64,000 bases of DNA from Anagrus nilaparvatae (taxonomy: Eukaryota; Arthropoda; Insecta; Hymenoptera; Mymaridae): NCBI GenBank assembly GCA_022575985.1, contig JAKSXM010000247.1, positions 5,479,501 to 5,543,500 on the forward strand, read 5' to 3'. The notes under the pieces were generated by a model. That model ran no database searches and was not told the DNA's origin. It saw only the letters and a program-made list of their open reading frames with translations. Shown here in pieces: positions 21,862 to 32,884 of this stretch (its first letter is position 1; every line of letters begins with the position of its first letter). The position numbers were made by a program, and so were the translations under genes.

Positions 21862-22746
21862 GTGGTTCTTTCAGTTACTAGTTATAGTTTCTTTTTTTAC
21901 TCCACCTTACTCCTTTTTTTGGATGCCAGGTGGAATCACTTCTTGCCCGATGCCCTCGAACTCACTCAGGAAAATTGGCTGGTAAAGGGTAAGAAGAAGA
22001 AAAAGCCCAGGGCCAAAAAGCCCCAGCCAAAAAAGGAACCTGCAGAAAAAGGTAAAGTACCTCCCAAGGTGGGAAGGCGCAGGTATAGGAAAAGGAAGGA
22101 AGCCTTCCAGATTACCCCAGCAGCGGGCAAATCCTACGAGGAAACGCTTCTCGATTTAAAGAGAAACGTTAACCTCGAAGAATCTGGCGCGAAGGTCCAC
22201 CGCATTAGGAAAACTCAAAACGGCAGCGTCCTTATTGAGTTGGAGGCTATCGAGGACCGGCAAAAACTTGAAGAAGCGGTGAAGTCGGTCACGGGCCCTG
22301 AGTCGAATGTTCGTGACTTGATCCTGACACTAAAACTCGAAATTCGAGATTTGGATGGGGTCACAAAAGAACAGGAGATTCAGGCAGCTGTTGCCAAGGC
22401 CATAGGTGTCGAAAATGGAGACCTATTCCAGGTGTCCATTTTCAAAACCAAAGGCACAACAAGCCAGATGGCCGTGGTGGACCTTCTTGAGGCTGACGCT
22501 CTACGCCTGGCCAAAAAGGACAAAATCCAGATCTGCTGGGCATCGAGTAGAGTGCGCCTCCGTGCAGACGTGAGGCGCTGCTACAAATGTCTGGGCTATA
22601 GACATAGCCAATATGTCTGCAAAGGCCCAGACAGAAGTAAGGCGTGTTTAAAGCGTGGCGAAGATGGCCATAAGAGGACGCAGTGCAGCAAGGATAAGCC
22701 TGAGTGCTTCCTCTGCAAGATCAGAAAGGATGGAGAGGGAAACTGA
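21862..22746 (+). pseudogene. R1-like ORF1 (gag-like), N-terminally damaged
   Basis: The frame opens right after a stop, at GTG, and has no in-frame ATG before the middle of the protein, so the true start is lost or in another frame. Features in order are: a basic Lys-rich stretch (about residues 42-80), a conserved gag core (about residues 90-230), then zinc knuckles. Knuckle 1 is intact (CYKCLGYRHSQYVC). Knuckle 2 reads CLKRGEDGHKRTQC, where the second Cys is replaced by Arg. Knuckle 3 begins CFLC and is cut off by a frame change into KIRKDGEGN. The protein would package element RNA; this copy looks defective. Confidence 0.75.
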
Positions 22747-22796
22747 CCCAGTTACCGGGAGGCTCTGGCTGTGGTGAGAAGCAGGTGTCATCGGAA

Positions 22797-25754
22797 TTGA
22801 TCAAGGTTCTCCAAGGGAACATGCGACACGCACGGGAAGCTGGTGCATTGTTGGATCAAATTGCTCGCGAAGAGGATGCAAATACCCTCTTACTAAGCGA
22901 GCAATATTACAACATGAACCACAAGTACTGGCTTCCCGATGACACTGGCTGCTGCGCCATATGGCTTCGAGGCAGAGCCCAAACGTCCCTTACCCAACTA
23001 GGGAAAGGGAATTGCCACGTCTGGGCCAAGTGCGGGGAGACAACTTAAATAAGCTGCTATATCTCCCCAAACGACAACTCGGCAGAGCTGGCTACAAAGC
23101 TGGCCAGCATCGAGAGCACGGTCCGAACGGCGACTGGTGGCGTCATCCTTGGTGGAGACTTCAACGCCAGGGCTCTGGAATGGGGGATGCCAACGCTAAC
23201 ATTAGGGGACGAATGGTGCTCGAAATGGCCACTAGGTGCAAACAAGTGGTCCAGAATAGAGGCAACAGGCCCATCTACAAGAGGCCGGGTTGGGGTGTCT
23301 CTATCCCGGACATAACTTTCGCTACAGAAGCTGCGTCCGGGAGAATAGGCGACTGGAGGGTGATGGATGATCAATACAATGGTAGTGATCATCATTACAT
23401 CGCCTTCCGGGTATTGGAAGGAACCTCACAACGACCTCCGTACAGGAGGCGCCCCCTGGGTTGGAACGTCCCAAAAATGGACGAAGACAGATTCGAAGAG
23501 TATCTTCGAATCGAGTCAGCATCCATCCCTGCTTGGCATGGAGGGGCCACAAGTCCCCATGAGGCTGAAATCTTAGTTAAGAAAGTAACGTATCTATTAT
23601 GCGGGGCTTGTGATGCCTCGATGCCTCGCCGCAGGCCCTGGAAAGGGAAAAAGCCAGTGTACTGGTGGACTCCCGAAATAGCTGAGCTCCGGAAGGAATG
23701 CCACAGGACACGACGGAAGGGGCAAAGAGCACGGGACAGACCTGAGGCCGCCGTGCTTTCTCAGGAACATAAGGACGCCAAACACCGGCTAGCCAAGGCC
23801 ATCCGTCAAAGCAAGGCTCGATTTCTGCGTTCATTACGCGAAAATGTAAACAAGAACCCCTGGGGCCTAGGTTACAAAGTCGTAATGGGCAAGTTAAACC
23901 GGGGGTCCAACAACATGATGGACGCGGCGTCGACTGAACGGATCGTCGGTGCTCTCTTCCCTGAAAGGCCCATCCGGGAAAACCCGGTTGAGGTGATACC
24001 CAGGGAGGAAGTGCCGCTGTTCAGCGAAGGCGAGATGGTCAAGGCCATAAAGACCATGAAAAATAGCAAGGCGCCGGGGCCGGACGGGATACCAGCGGAA
24101 GTGCTCAAAAGAGCGGTCAAAGTAATCCCTGGTATCCTGTTAAGCATGTTCAATGCGTGTTTGGTGGCTGGAGTGTTCCCAAAGCAGTGGAAGGTGGCAC
24201 GTCTCGTGCTCTTGAACAAGGGCAAGGGGGGAGCCCCGGACTCTCCATCATCTTACAGACCTTTGTGTATGTTAAAGACCATTGGTAAGGTGATGGAGAG
24301 CATGCTCCGGGCAAGGCTCAGAAGGGCAATCGAGGAGGGTGGTGGTCTCTCTGAGGAGCAGCATGGTTTTCGTGAAGGGCATTCCACGATAGACGCCATC
24401 CGGCGTGTCGTGGATACCGTAGAGGCTGAGAAGGAAAAGCGGCCTGCAATTCGCAAGGACGTCCTTCTGGTAACGCTGGACGTCAAAAAAGCTTTCAACT
24501 CGGCCAGGTGGGATGACATGATCCGGTCCCTCGAGTACGATTTCCGGATACCCATGTATCTGGGTAACGTACTAAAGGATTACCTGCGGGACCGGAGACT
24601 GCTCGATGGAAGGCGTGAAAGGGTTTCGAGTGCAAGGCATCGCGCAAGGTTCGGTTCTCGGACCGGACCTGTGGAATGCCTTTTACGATGGCTTGTTGCG
24701 CGTCCACCTCCCGAAGGAGTTTCCCTGATCGGGTACGCCGACGACGTGGCCCTGACCATAACTGGCAGGGACATGGAAGTGACCCAGGAGAGGTTGAATC
24801 TAGTCATGAGCCGGATCAACCTCTGGATGGGCGATCACGGGCTCCAGCTTGCGATCCCAAAAACGGAGATCGTACTGCTGACCCGTCGAAGGGTTCCCAC
24901 CGACTTCGATGTAATTATCGACGACGGCGGAAACCCTCACACGATCCGAACCAGAACATCGGTGAAATACCTGGGAGTTCAGCTTGATAACAAGCTGACC
25001 TTCTGGGAGCAATTTCAGAGGTCGTGTGAAAAGGCAGCGTCGGTCGCATCCTCCCTGTCAAGGCTCATGGCCAACATTGGGGGACCCAAACCAGGGAGGC
25101 GAAGGCTCCTGATGTCAGTCGTCAACCCTGTCCTGCTCTACGGATCAGAAGTCTGAGCGAAGACCACAGAAACTGCCAAGTATAGACATAAAATATCTTC
25201 GTTACAGAGGCAAGCGGCAGTGAGGATCGCCTGCGGATACCACACGGTATCTCTAGAGGCGATCCAAGTTGTTGCTTCGGTGATACCCATTGACCTGACC
25301 AGCTACGCTCTACAAGAGCGTAGATGAGCGCGAAGTGGCATCCACTCGCGCCCGCTTCAACTCTATGAAAGCATGGAAGAAACGATGGAAAAAGAACTAA
25401 GAGAAAAATGCCCTATGGACGCGCAGACTGATGTCAGACCTGCAGACATGGATGGGACGACAGCATGGGGAGGTAGATTTCTACCTAACTGGACACGGGT
25501 ATTTCTGTGTCCTGTTGGAGCATTGGCATAAGGTGGCAACAAAGGAGTGCTTGCACTGTCCGGGCGTGGATGATACAGTAGAGCACACATTCTTCGAATG
25601 TGTGCGCTACGCGGAGGGTCACCCGCCCTTCCCGATTTGGAGGCCGGAGACGGTGGTCCCGGAAATGCTACGGAGTTCCGAAAACTGGAACAAAGTAGCA
25701 GAGTACGTAAGGACTACCTTGTTGGAGAAGAAGGAGGAGGGCTTTCTATCGTAG
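22797..25754 (+). pseudogene. R1-like ORF2 (endonuclease-reverse transcriptase), broken
   Basis: The endonuclease begins with QGNMRHAREAGALLDQIARE and LLSEQYY. A frame change near 22975 leads to a second frame, and the catalytic GGVILGGDFNARALEWG block is in a third frame (about 23130-23190). SIPDITFA and GSDHHY follow near 23300-23395. Reverse transcriptase: SYRPLCMLKTIGK, EEQHGFREGHST, LLVTLDVKKAFNSARW, GYADDVALTITG. About 80 bases at 24637-24716 are read out of frame because a +1 and a later -1 compensate. A Trp codon in the EVW motif has become TGA (25154-25156). The C-terminal finger CLHCPGVDDTVEHTFFEC lies at 25540-25602. The ORF ends at TAG 25752-25754. Confidence 0.85.
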
Positions 25755-26057
25755 AGAGCTCTCCTGCCCCTAGGCAGGGGGGAAGGCAGCGGCCAGCTGC
25801 CTTTGCTGCGCGTCCCAAACTGAAGTTATACCTGAAAAGGGAGTTCCGGTTTGGGACAAACAAGCGCGGGGGGTTTAAAGTGTGTTTATCCAGTAAGAAT
25901 CTGGGGCGTAGCCGGCGACCGCGTTTGCCGGTGGTCTCCCAGTTGTACACTTTGTACAACTGGTCGGTCATGGAAATTTGCGGGTCTTTAAGGCCCGCAA
26001 ACACTCCATGGTTGATGCAAGATTCACATATTTCCCTTGAAAAAAAAAATAAAAAAA
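25755..26057 (+). other. 3' UTR and A-rich tail of element A
   Basis: A GC-rich non-coding tail contains several inverted motifs (CCTGCCCCTAGGCAGGGG; GTTGTACACTTTGTACAAC; GGGTCTTTAAGGCCCGC), which could fold for reverse-transcriptase recognition. It ends in an A-rich run interrupted by T. Confidence 0.7.
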
Positions 26058-26519
26058 AATAAAATATGCACAATTTTGGTGTTACATATTAGAAGATTTT
26101 TAATTGTTAATTTGTAAATGCTCTTATAAAAAAATCAGCATTCTATACTTCAGTCAAATCACGGTTTTGGTGGTATTGTTTGACGCCGCTACCAGATTTG
26201 GTCTAGAGTATCTGAGAGATATCTGAGAGAATCAAACTATAAAAAGTACATGAGACATATGATTAAATAAAGTATACAAGTTTAATTTAATTTTTTTTAT
26301 AAAATGTTGTAAAGTTTTAATTGTTGATATAAATAATATTTTTAATGATAATAATAATAATAATCTACTATTAACAATGTTAATATTAATAGCAGACCAC
26401 TTTATGTAATTTTTATTTACAACACTATAATTTTAAAAAATTAAAAAGTAGAAAATTAAACGTATCTTTTATTTTAAAAGTAGTAAAAAGGTGAAAAATC
26501 AACAATTTGATGCATCGTG

Positions 26520-26790
26520 ACTGGAATGACCCATATGTGATTCAGTAGCAGAAGAACTCGTTGAAAAGAAGAAATGGCCGCTTACTGAACTGCTAGCAAC
26601 ACACCAAAACGATGACGCCAAAAGAATATTTTGTAGAAGAAGCACGTGATCGCTGTCTTATACAATTTAGTAGCAGACGAACTCGGTGAGAAAATATGGC
26701 CGTCAACTGAACTGCAAGCAAACACCCATAGTGATTATAGCGCCAAAAAGGATTTTGTAGAAGAATCACGTGGTTGTCTTCTTCTTCATA
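26520..26790. repeat. two tandem units of about 130 bases
   Basis: AGTAGCAGA-GAACTCG, ATGGCCG, ACTGAACTGC-AGCAA, GCGCCAAAA and TTTTGTAGAAGAA-CACGTG occur twice in order, near 26540 and 26670. The function is unknown. Confidence 0.6.
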
Positions 26791-26837
26791 AGAAATTTGG
26801 TTTTTCCCTCCTTTTTTTTTGACAAATAAATTTTTAA

Positions 26838-27105
26838 ATGAAATTCGCCTGGTTGAACTTAGTTAAATCAAAAAATTTTGCCATGTTGAAATTTTTGCGA
26901 TGAAATTTTCAAATAATTCGCCATGTTGAATTTTAATTTAAAATATAAAAATTTCGCCAATTTTAAATTTTTTTTTTTTTTTATTTACGAAAATTTTTTA
27001 ATAAAATTCGCCAGGTTGAATTTTATTGCGATAATTTTCTAATAAAATTCGCCAGTTTGAATTTTATTTTAATAGAAAAATTTCGCTATGTTGAAATTTT
27101 GCGTG
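26838..27105. repeat. minisatellite of TTCGCCAGGTTGAATTTTA type
   Basis: Seven degenerate units with the core TTCGCC-(A/G)GTTGAA-TTTTA occur at intervals of roughly 35-55 bases. Variants include TTCGCTATGTTGAAATTTT. Confidence 0.7.
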
Positions 27106-27479
27106 GACTGTATTAAATTATTTTGTGCCGCAACAATTATTTTGTAACACCTTCACCACTTTTGAAAATATTGTTGCATAAAATTTATTCAGCACTTTTA
27201 TCAACTTTTATTGGTATAATACACAATTTTTTAAAAGGAAAAAACTTCCTGGCACGCGAATGGCCTTGACGAAGCATGCGTGCTCGTTAAATACGAAAAA
27301 AGATAACTGCCGTTATAAAAGTTTTGATTATTGTTAAATCACTCCAACGGTTCGTAGGACCAAATGTTTAGAATTATATTAGCTGGATCGTGATAAGGGT
27401 GAAGGTTTTAAGGTGAAGCTTTAAATTAATACCACACTTTAAATTAATGAGTATTAATGAGACATGTGATGTCTCTCAA

Positions 27480-27830
27480 AGCCGTGCGGGCACTGAGGTG
27501 CCGACCGGCAAGTACTCTCTCCCCTGTTACAATATACACTAACATATTTACATATATATGTTAGCGTGAAAGTATATAATTCCGGGATTATATATAATCC
27601 CTAGTGGTTATATATAACCCCGATAGCTTTTAGTGGATGTGAATAATTCAAAATAAATCATTCTAAATTATATACATTCCCTAGTGATTATATATAATCC
27701 CGTACCATTCTATCGAATTATATAAATTCACGGGGACTTACCCGTGGATGTATAAAATAAAATTAATTATTCAAATTCCCGTACACATGCATCACAGTGA
27801 ATGTAAATAAAATAAAAAATGAGTTAAATT
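27480..27830. repeat. repeat cluster with ATTATATATAATCCC motifs
   Basis: ATTATATATAATCCCTAGTG-type phrases recur three times (about 27588, 27660 and 27690). A similar phrase in the opposite sense appears at about 28475-28515, on the far side of the zinc-finger remnant. The two clusters may be the borders of one element. Confidence 0.45.
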
Positions 27831-27933
27831 ATGATAAAAAAAAGTAAATATTTATTATTTAAAAATAAAAGGCTTTTTTTTAGTCAATTTTAACATATTC
27901 TTAAAAATTTTTTAAAGATATTTTTAGTCAATT

Positions 27934-28245
27934 TTAACATATTTTTATAAATTTTATAAATTTTTTGGCTTGCTTATTCAAAGATTCTAGAGAATCTTCT
28001 CGTTCTCTGGTAATCTTAGTTTTACTTTTACATAAATTACATAAAATTTGATTTTGACAAACGTCGGAGCAATTTTCATGTACAATCAAATTACATTTGT
28101 TGCACTTATAATTCAAATCAGTAAGTTCTTTGTCACATAAATGACAAAGAAAAGTTTCTGGCTCCACAAATATTTCTATATTATTGACTGTACCCAAAGA
28201 AATTAATTTATTTTCCGCTGAATTTTCTTGCAAATTTGGTGTTAA
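27934..28245 (-). pseudogene. zinc-binding domain remnant, KRBA2-like integrase tail
   Basis: About 100 residues read from a point after an in-frame stop; the nominal start is TTG, so there is no genuine ATG. The core is CHLCDKELTDLNYKCNKC followed by NLIVHENC and CQNQILCNLC, a PHD/C1-like arrangement of Cys and His pairs. The tail SLESLNKQAKKFIK resembles the segment after the zinc finger in arthropod KRBA2-like integrase proteins as I remember them. The integrase core itself is absent. It is flanked by repeat clusters at 27480-27830 and 28430-28560, which suits a decayed transposon. It could instead be an exon of a host PHD protein. Confidence 0.4.
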
Positions 28246-28599
28246 TACTGAGTTTATTATTCAAAACTATACAATATTATAATTATATAATTTAAAATCA
28301 AAACAATGTATAAACCTATCTATTTGTTTACAAATTTAAAAATAATAAATAAAAATTTTGAGCGTCGATACTTTTATTCAAAATAATGTTAAATAACTAA
28401 ATTAAATAATTCAGATTATATTATTTACTTTCACGGCCTTGAAAATTGAATTATTTAAATTCACGGGTGCCTACCTGTGATTATATATGAACCCTAGGGA
28501 AAGTAAATAATTCAACTTTATTTTACTTTCTTATTTAAACTCACGGCTCACGATTGTGATACAACTACAAATATTATAAATGTACAGTACGGAACACTA

Positions 28600-29270
28600 C
28601 CATAGGTTTTTTGGATCGTTGAACACGAAAATTGGAGTCTTTTTTATGAGAAATTGGGGCTTGACCCTTAAATTAGCCAAAACTACCCCTAACAGTGGTG
28701 TTTTCGCAAGTTTCGCTCTAGCCCTCCAAGATTTGGTCTAATAAGGGTTTTTGGGTCGCTGATCACGAATATTGAAATTATAACTAAGAATAATTACCCC
28801 TTCACCCTTAAATTGGAAAAAAATACCCTAAAAGGGGTGTTTTCGCTACTTTTGCTCTAGCCCTCCAAGATACGATCTAATAGGGTTTTTGGGTCTAATC
28901 ACAAAAATTAATGTGTTTTCAATTAAAACGTAGCTCTTCATCCTTAAATTGGCCAAAACTATCCCTAAAAGGGGTGTTTTTGCAACTTTCAATCTAGCTC
29001 TTCAAGATTTGTACTAATAGGGTTTTTTGGGTCGCTGATCACAAAAATTGATGTGTTTTCAATTAAAACGTAGCTCTTCATCCTTAAATTGGCCAAAACT
29101 ACCCCTAAAAGGGGTGTTTTTGCAACTTTCACTCTAGCTCTTCAAGATTTGTACTAATAGGGTTTTTTGGGTCGCTGATCACAAAAATCGATGTATTTCC
29201 AATTAAAACGTAAATCTTCAACCTTAAATTAGCCAAAACTACTCCTAAAAGGGGCACTTTTTCTATATTG
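28600..29270. repeat. five tandem modules of about 130-140 bases
   Basis: Each unit carries CCTTAAATT(A/G)GCCAAAACTA, CCCTAAAAGGGGTGTTTT, a CTCTAGC-CT(T/C)CAAGAT segment and GGGTTTTTTGGGTCGCTGAT followed by CAC. The first units are the most divergent and the last three nearly alike, suggesting recent local amplification. An inverted pair of units lies at 29640-29800, making a foldback around 29280-29640. Confidence 0.75.
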
Positions 29271-29639
29271 AAAATTGTGGACATAAATAAAGATTCAGAA
29301 AACACATGTGAGAAATTAGATACTTCCATTTTAGATAATATTATGATAATATTTAAGATAATATTATAGAGAGAACGTATGAAGATTTTGATTCTTCAAT
29401 TTTCGAGCCAAATATTAGCTTTGACTGAATTTATAAGGATAACTATTGTAATATGGACGATACAACTGAAGTGCACTCAGTCCAGAATATGGAGTATGAT
29501 TAATCGTATGTATTGTATAAGCTTTGAAAAATGTCTCAATAATTATTTTTTTTTGTACGTTTTTGTACATTTTTTAGAAGAATATGGAATTTTTAATTAA
29601 GAATAAAAAATCTTATTACTTAAAAATTTATGATTCATA

Positions 29640-29870
29640 TATTTATACCTTTCAAACCTTTTAGGAGTAGTTTTAGAAAAATTAAGGGTGAAGACCAAAT
29701 TTTTAATTGAAAAAACCGTGATTTTTGTAATTTAAAGGTCAACCCCCAATTTCCCATAGAAAAGACCCCGATTATCGTGTTCAAAAAACCTACGGTACAC
29801 CAAATCCGATGGCGGCTAGAAAAAATATCACCCCCTCCCCCCCCCGTGTTATAACTGGAGTAATAGTAAA
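29640..29870. repeat. inverted copy of the 28.6-29.3 kb modules
   Basis: Reverse-complemented, this reads GTAGGTTTTTTGAACACGAT, GGGAAATTGGGGGTTGACC and CTAAAACTACTCCTAAAAGG, matching the first module at 28600 and the last at 29240. A run of C at 29831-29851 sits at its outer edge. Confidence 0.65.
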
Positions 29871-30033
29871 GATAATTAAAATATAAAATTTTGTTGTAAA
29901 AAATTATTTGTAATTTTTCAGATCTTGAAAAGAGAGGATAACTTCCTCTGAAACTTAGATAATTGAATAAAATAATCTTAGTTCCTAATATAGATCGATT
30001 TTATTAATTATAATAAAACCCAAAAAATCTATT
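29871..30033. repeat. repeat arm, inverted partner at 21147-21318
   Basis: This is the second arm of the pair described at 21147-21318. Confidence 0.7.
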
Positions 30034-30060
30034 CCTAAAATTAGGAACAAAAGAAATATT

Positions 30061-32660
30061 TATATTGTATATATTTAATTACAAGAAAAAGTAATTGTTG
30101 ATAAAAATAGTACGTTTATGCACGTGGCCATACAATTTAAGAATTATTAATAAATAATAAAAAATAAATACATTATTACTGAATAAATAGTTAAAAAAGA
30201 AATCTTCAATACAAGATTCATTTATTTATCATGTTAAAAAGTGAGCAAATCGGTGTATTAATCTTTAAAGCTTATTAAAAACCTTATTTAAAAAATAAAT
30301 TATTTAGTACAATTAATGCTTATTAATGTATAAAAAACATTTAACTACTATTTATTGTAAAAACTAAATTCATTAATTTCAATTTTTAATCTAAAGCCCT
30401 TTCTACAACAGCTTAAAAGTCGATATTAATCTGGTCATCTTTAAAACTTATATAGTGTAGTTGGAAGTTGGTCACTTTTACGATTAATCGTCAAAAATTC
30501 CGAGATGTCCAGATTTAATCGACAAATGCCGGTATGATTTCCATGGCGTCAGTTCAACAACACCGTGTATATAAAAAAGTCGACCGGGTTTATATACATT
30601 CAGGGCGTACTAAAAATCATTTTAAATAATTTTATCAAAAGAGAAAATAATTTTTTTTCAAATTTTTTTTTCTTGTTATTATCCTCTTATCCATGCGCTT
30701 ATAAAATTAAAAAAAATTTCTGAAAAACCTTTTCAATTTTCCGAATTCATAAATTAAATTTTCCACGGGTTTAAAATAATCTTAATTTTAAGACAATTTT
30801 TTTTGGAACAACCTATCTCTTTCTAACCAAATATAATCCTAATAATCACATTAGCTCAATCTCGCTTTTTCATATATTTGTAAATTATATATTATCATTG
30901 ATTGTACACATGGTATGTGTGTTATGGTTTATTAGTGTATTTTGAATAGCTGAAATTGTAATTAATTTTCCATATTTAATTTTAAACATATAAAAATATT
31001 ATTACCTAACCCTTAAGGTACCGGATCAAATTGGATTTTTTAAAAACTCAAAATTTAAAAAAATTTTTTTTCTAACTCTTTATACCATGAAAAATTCCAT
31101 CCTAAAATATTTAGGCGAAATTCTGCTTTATACCGATGTTACCCGACTCTAAATGTTTGAAATACTTAAGAAATAATACAAAAAAAAAAAAAATTTCAAA
31201 CGCGATTATCTCGAAACTACCTTTTTTCAATCTCCGGAGTTAATCTCCGGATTGGCTGGGCCAATTTTCAAAAACTTAAGTGCGTTCTCTTTATTAAAGT
31301 ATATTACAGGGCAATCCTTCATAAAATTATAAAAAATTAATTTAAATATGCCTTTACCAAGCTTAGCAGGTGTTCCGAACTGGATTTGATTAAAAAAATT
31401 GAATTTTATTTAACTAATTAGAATATTTAAATGAAAGATTCTTTTGAATAATAAGTCTGAATTTTATTACAGGGTAGAAGAAAATGTTTGGTTTTGAAAT
31501 TTGAAATTTATTGTTTATTGTTGCTATGTTACTTGGTTACGGTTTTTTGTTAAAAAAAAATAATAATATCGTCAGATAGTAAAAAGAAGTTGGTTGAGGT
31601 GGTTTAAAAAAAGAAATATTTTTTATTTGAATAAATTTAAAAAAAAAAATTTCATTGAAAGATTTCATTTAATTTAAAATAAAAGTTTTTAATAATTATT
31701 ATTATATATTAATTGAATAATTTGTTCTGATTATTATTGTGATTGTGGTGAAAGGAAAATATTATCTATTATAAAATTTTTTTTTTTTAAATGAAAGGAA
31801 GTAAATAAAATTTCAAAAATTTATTTTATTGTAAGATCATCGAATTTGAAGAAAAAATTAAAAAAAAAAAAGTTTGTTATAAAATAAAATAAGGTCTTGT
31901 ATCATTTGGTATTTGTAAATTTTTATTTTTATATTGTCCTATTACCTACAATAGACAATTTTCGGGTATTTTTAGCAGTTTTTTTGGCAATTTTTATTTG
32001 TAATTTATGTTTTTAGGGTCGCTGATCACGAATATGAAACCTTGATTTAAAGAAAATATATACTTTTATGGTTTTTTGATCGCTGAATTCAAATCTGAAG
32101 TCAAACTGATGATTTTGACATTTGACAGCTGTCAAATAGCTGTAAAATCGTTCTTTGCAGTTCAAAAATCATATAGATTTTTTTTATTTTTTTAAACATC
32201 GAATTCGTTATTGCAAGTCTAAATTTCTTCCAAAAAATTTGTTAAAATACAAAAGCAATTCCTGGATTTAGTAAAAAAAATCTAATTTTATTAAAATCAA
32301 ATAATTATTTTTGGCTTCAATTTATTATTTTTTCTTTATTACAGTCATAAATTCAATAATCCCTTAAAAAATATTTGATATATAAAAAAAAAAAGAGTTT
32401 AAAGTAAAAATTTGCATGGCATCAGTTCATTTTCTCTTTATAAAAAAAATTAAAAAACAGTACTGATATCAAAAAAGGAATCCAGGCACGGTGTCAGTGA
32501 TGGCCGCAATAATTTGTCTATAATTGCATAAAGTTTAAAAATCTTTGAAAAATATACTTTTGACTGCAATTTAACAAGCATACATTATTTTTTTTTAATT
32601 CTACAATTTTAAAATTAGTTATTGGTAAATCAAAATTTTTAATTCTTAAAAATATTAAAA
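30061..32660. other. AT-rich stretch, repeat motifs only
   Basis: There is no gene-like frame. The phrase GGGTCGCTGATCACGAATAT at about 32018 and GATCGCTGAATTCAAATCTG at about 32080 are isolated members of the module family at 28.6 kb. A GC-richer patch at 30440-30610 (ACCGGGTTTATATACA) has no identified role. Confidence 0.45.
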
Positions 32661-32702
32661 ATTTATAATAGAAGAAAATAAATAAAAATGAATTTACGAA
32701 TA

Positions 32703-32862
32703 TAAATGAAAATAAATTTACGAATATATTTGAGTTTTGGAATAAAAAAAACTGCCATCGGTGATTTCATGCGTAATATTAAAATTTCTATTTGCTCACC
32801 GACAGCGCAATTTTTTTTATTCCAAAACTCAAATATATTCGTAAATTCATTTTCATTTATGT
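32703..32862. repeat. small palindromic MITE-like repeat
   Basis: Arms of about 50 bases (TTTACGAATATATTTGAGTT on the left, its complement on the right) flank a spacer of about 60 bases containing CGGTGATTTCATGCG. No target duplication was assigned. Confidence 0.65.
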
Positions 32863-32884
32863 AAATTTGATAGCAGGTCATTTA

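Larger units (their letters stand above)
21571..26057 (+). mobile_element. R1-like LINE, full-length but inactive (element A)
   Basis: The element is bounded by a 14-base direct duplication AATAAAATATGCAC at 21557-21570 and 26058-26071, and it ends in an A-rich tail (26039-26060). It carries a 5' UTR, a gag-like ORF1 with CCHC knuckles, an ORF2 with endonuclease, reverse transcriptase and a C-terminal CCHC-type finger, and a GC-rich 3' UTR of about 290 bases. The GC content is far above the surroundings. The layout and the reverse-transcriptase sequence are R1-clade-like, but the target is not 28S rDNA. Multiple frameshifts and a stop make it non-autonomous. A second, diverged relative is at 60832-62472. 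Confidence 0.85.
21319..26150. mobile_element. foldback element split by an R1-like LINE
   Basis: The left arm (21319-21450) contains GAGCACTTACAAAGTAACAA and CTGTGCAAAAATAACAATTTT. Its inverted partner is in two pieces: 21505-21570 and, beyond the LINE, 26072-26150 (TTAATTGTTAATTTGTAAATG and onward). Joining the pieces across the insertion reconstitutes a palindrome of about 0.33 kb. The original foldback is thus older than the LINE. Confidence 0.75.

Noticed and set aside
22961..23160. Using the long ORF2 frame of element A from its first codon as a real N-terminus
   Set aside because: The conserved endonuclease text up to 22975 and the GGDFNA block are in other frames, so this part of the long ORF is a shifted reading.
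23057..25012. Several minus-strand and alternative-frame ORFs across element A
   Set aside because: They are antisense or frame shadows of the GC-rich reverse transcriptase and contain no domain.
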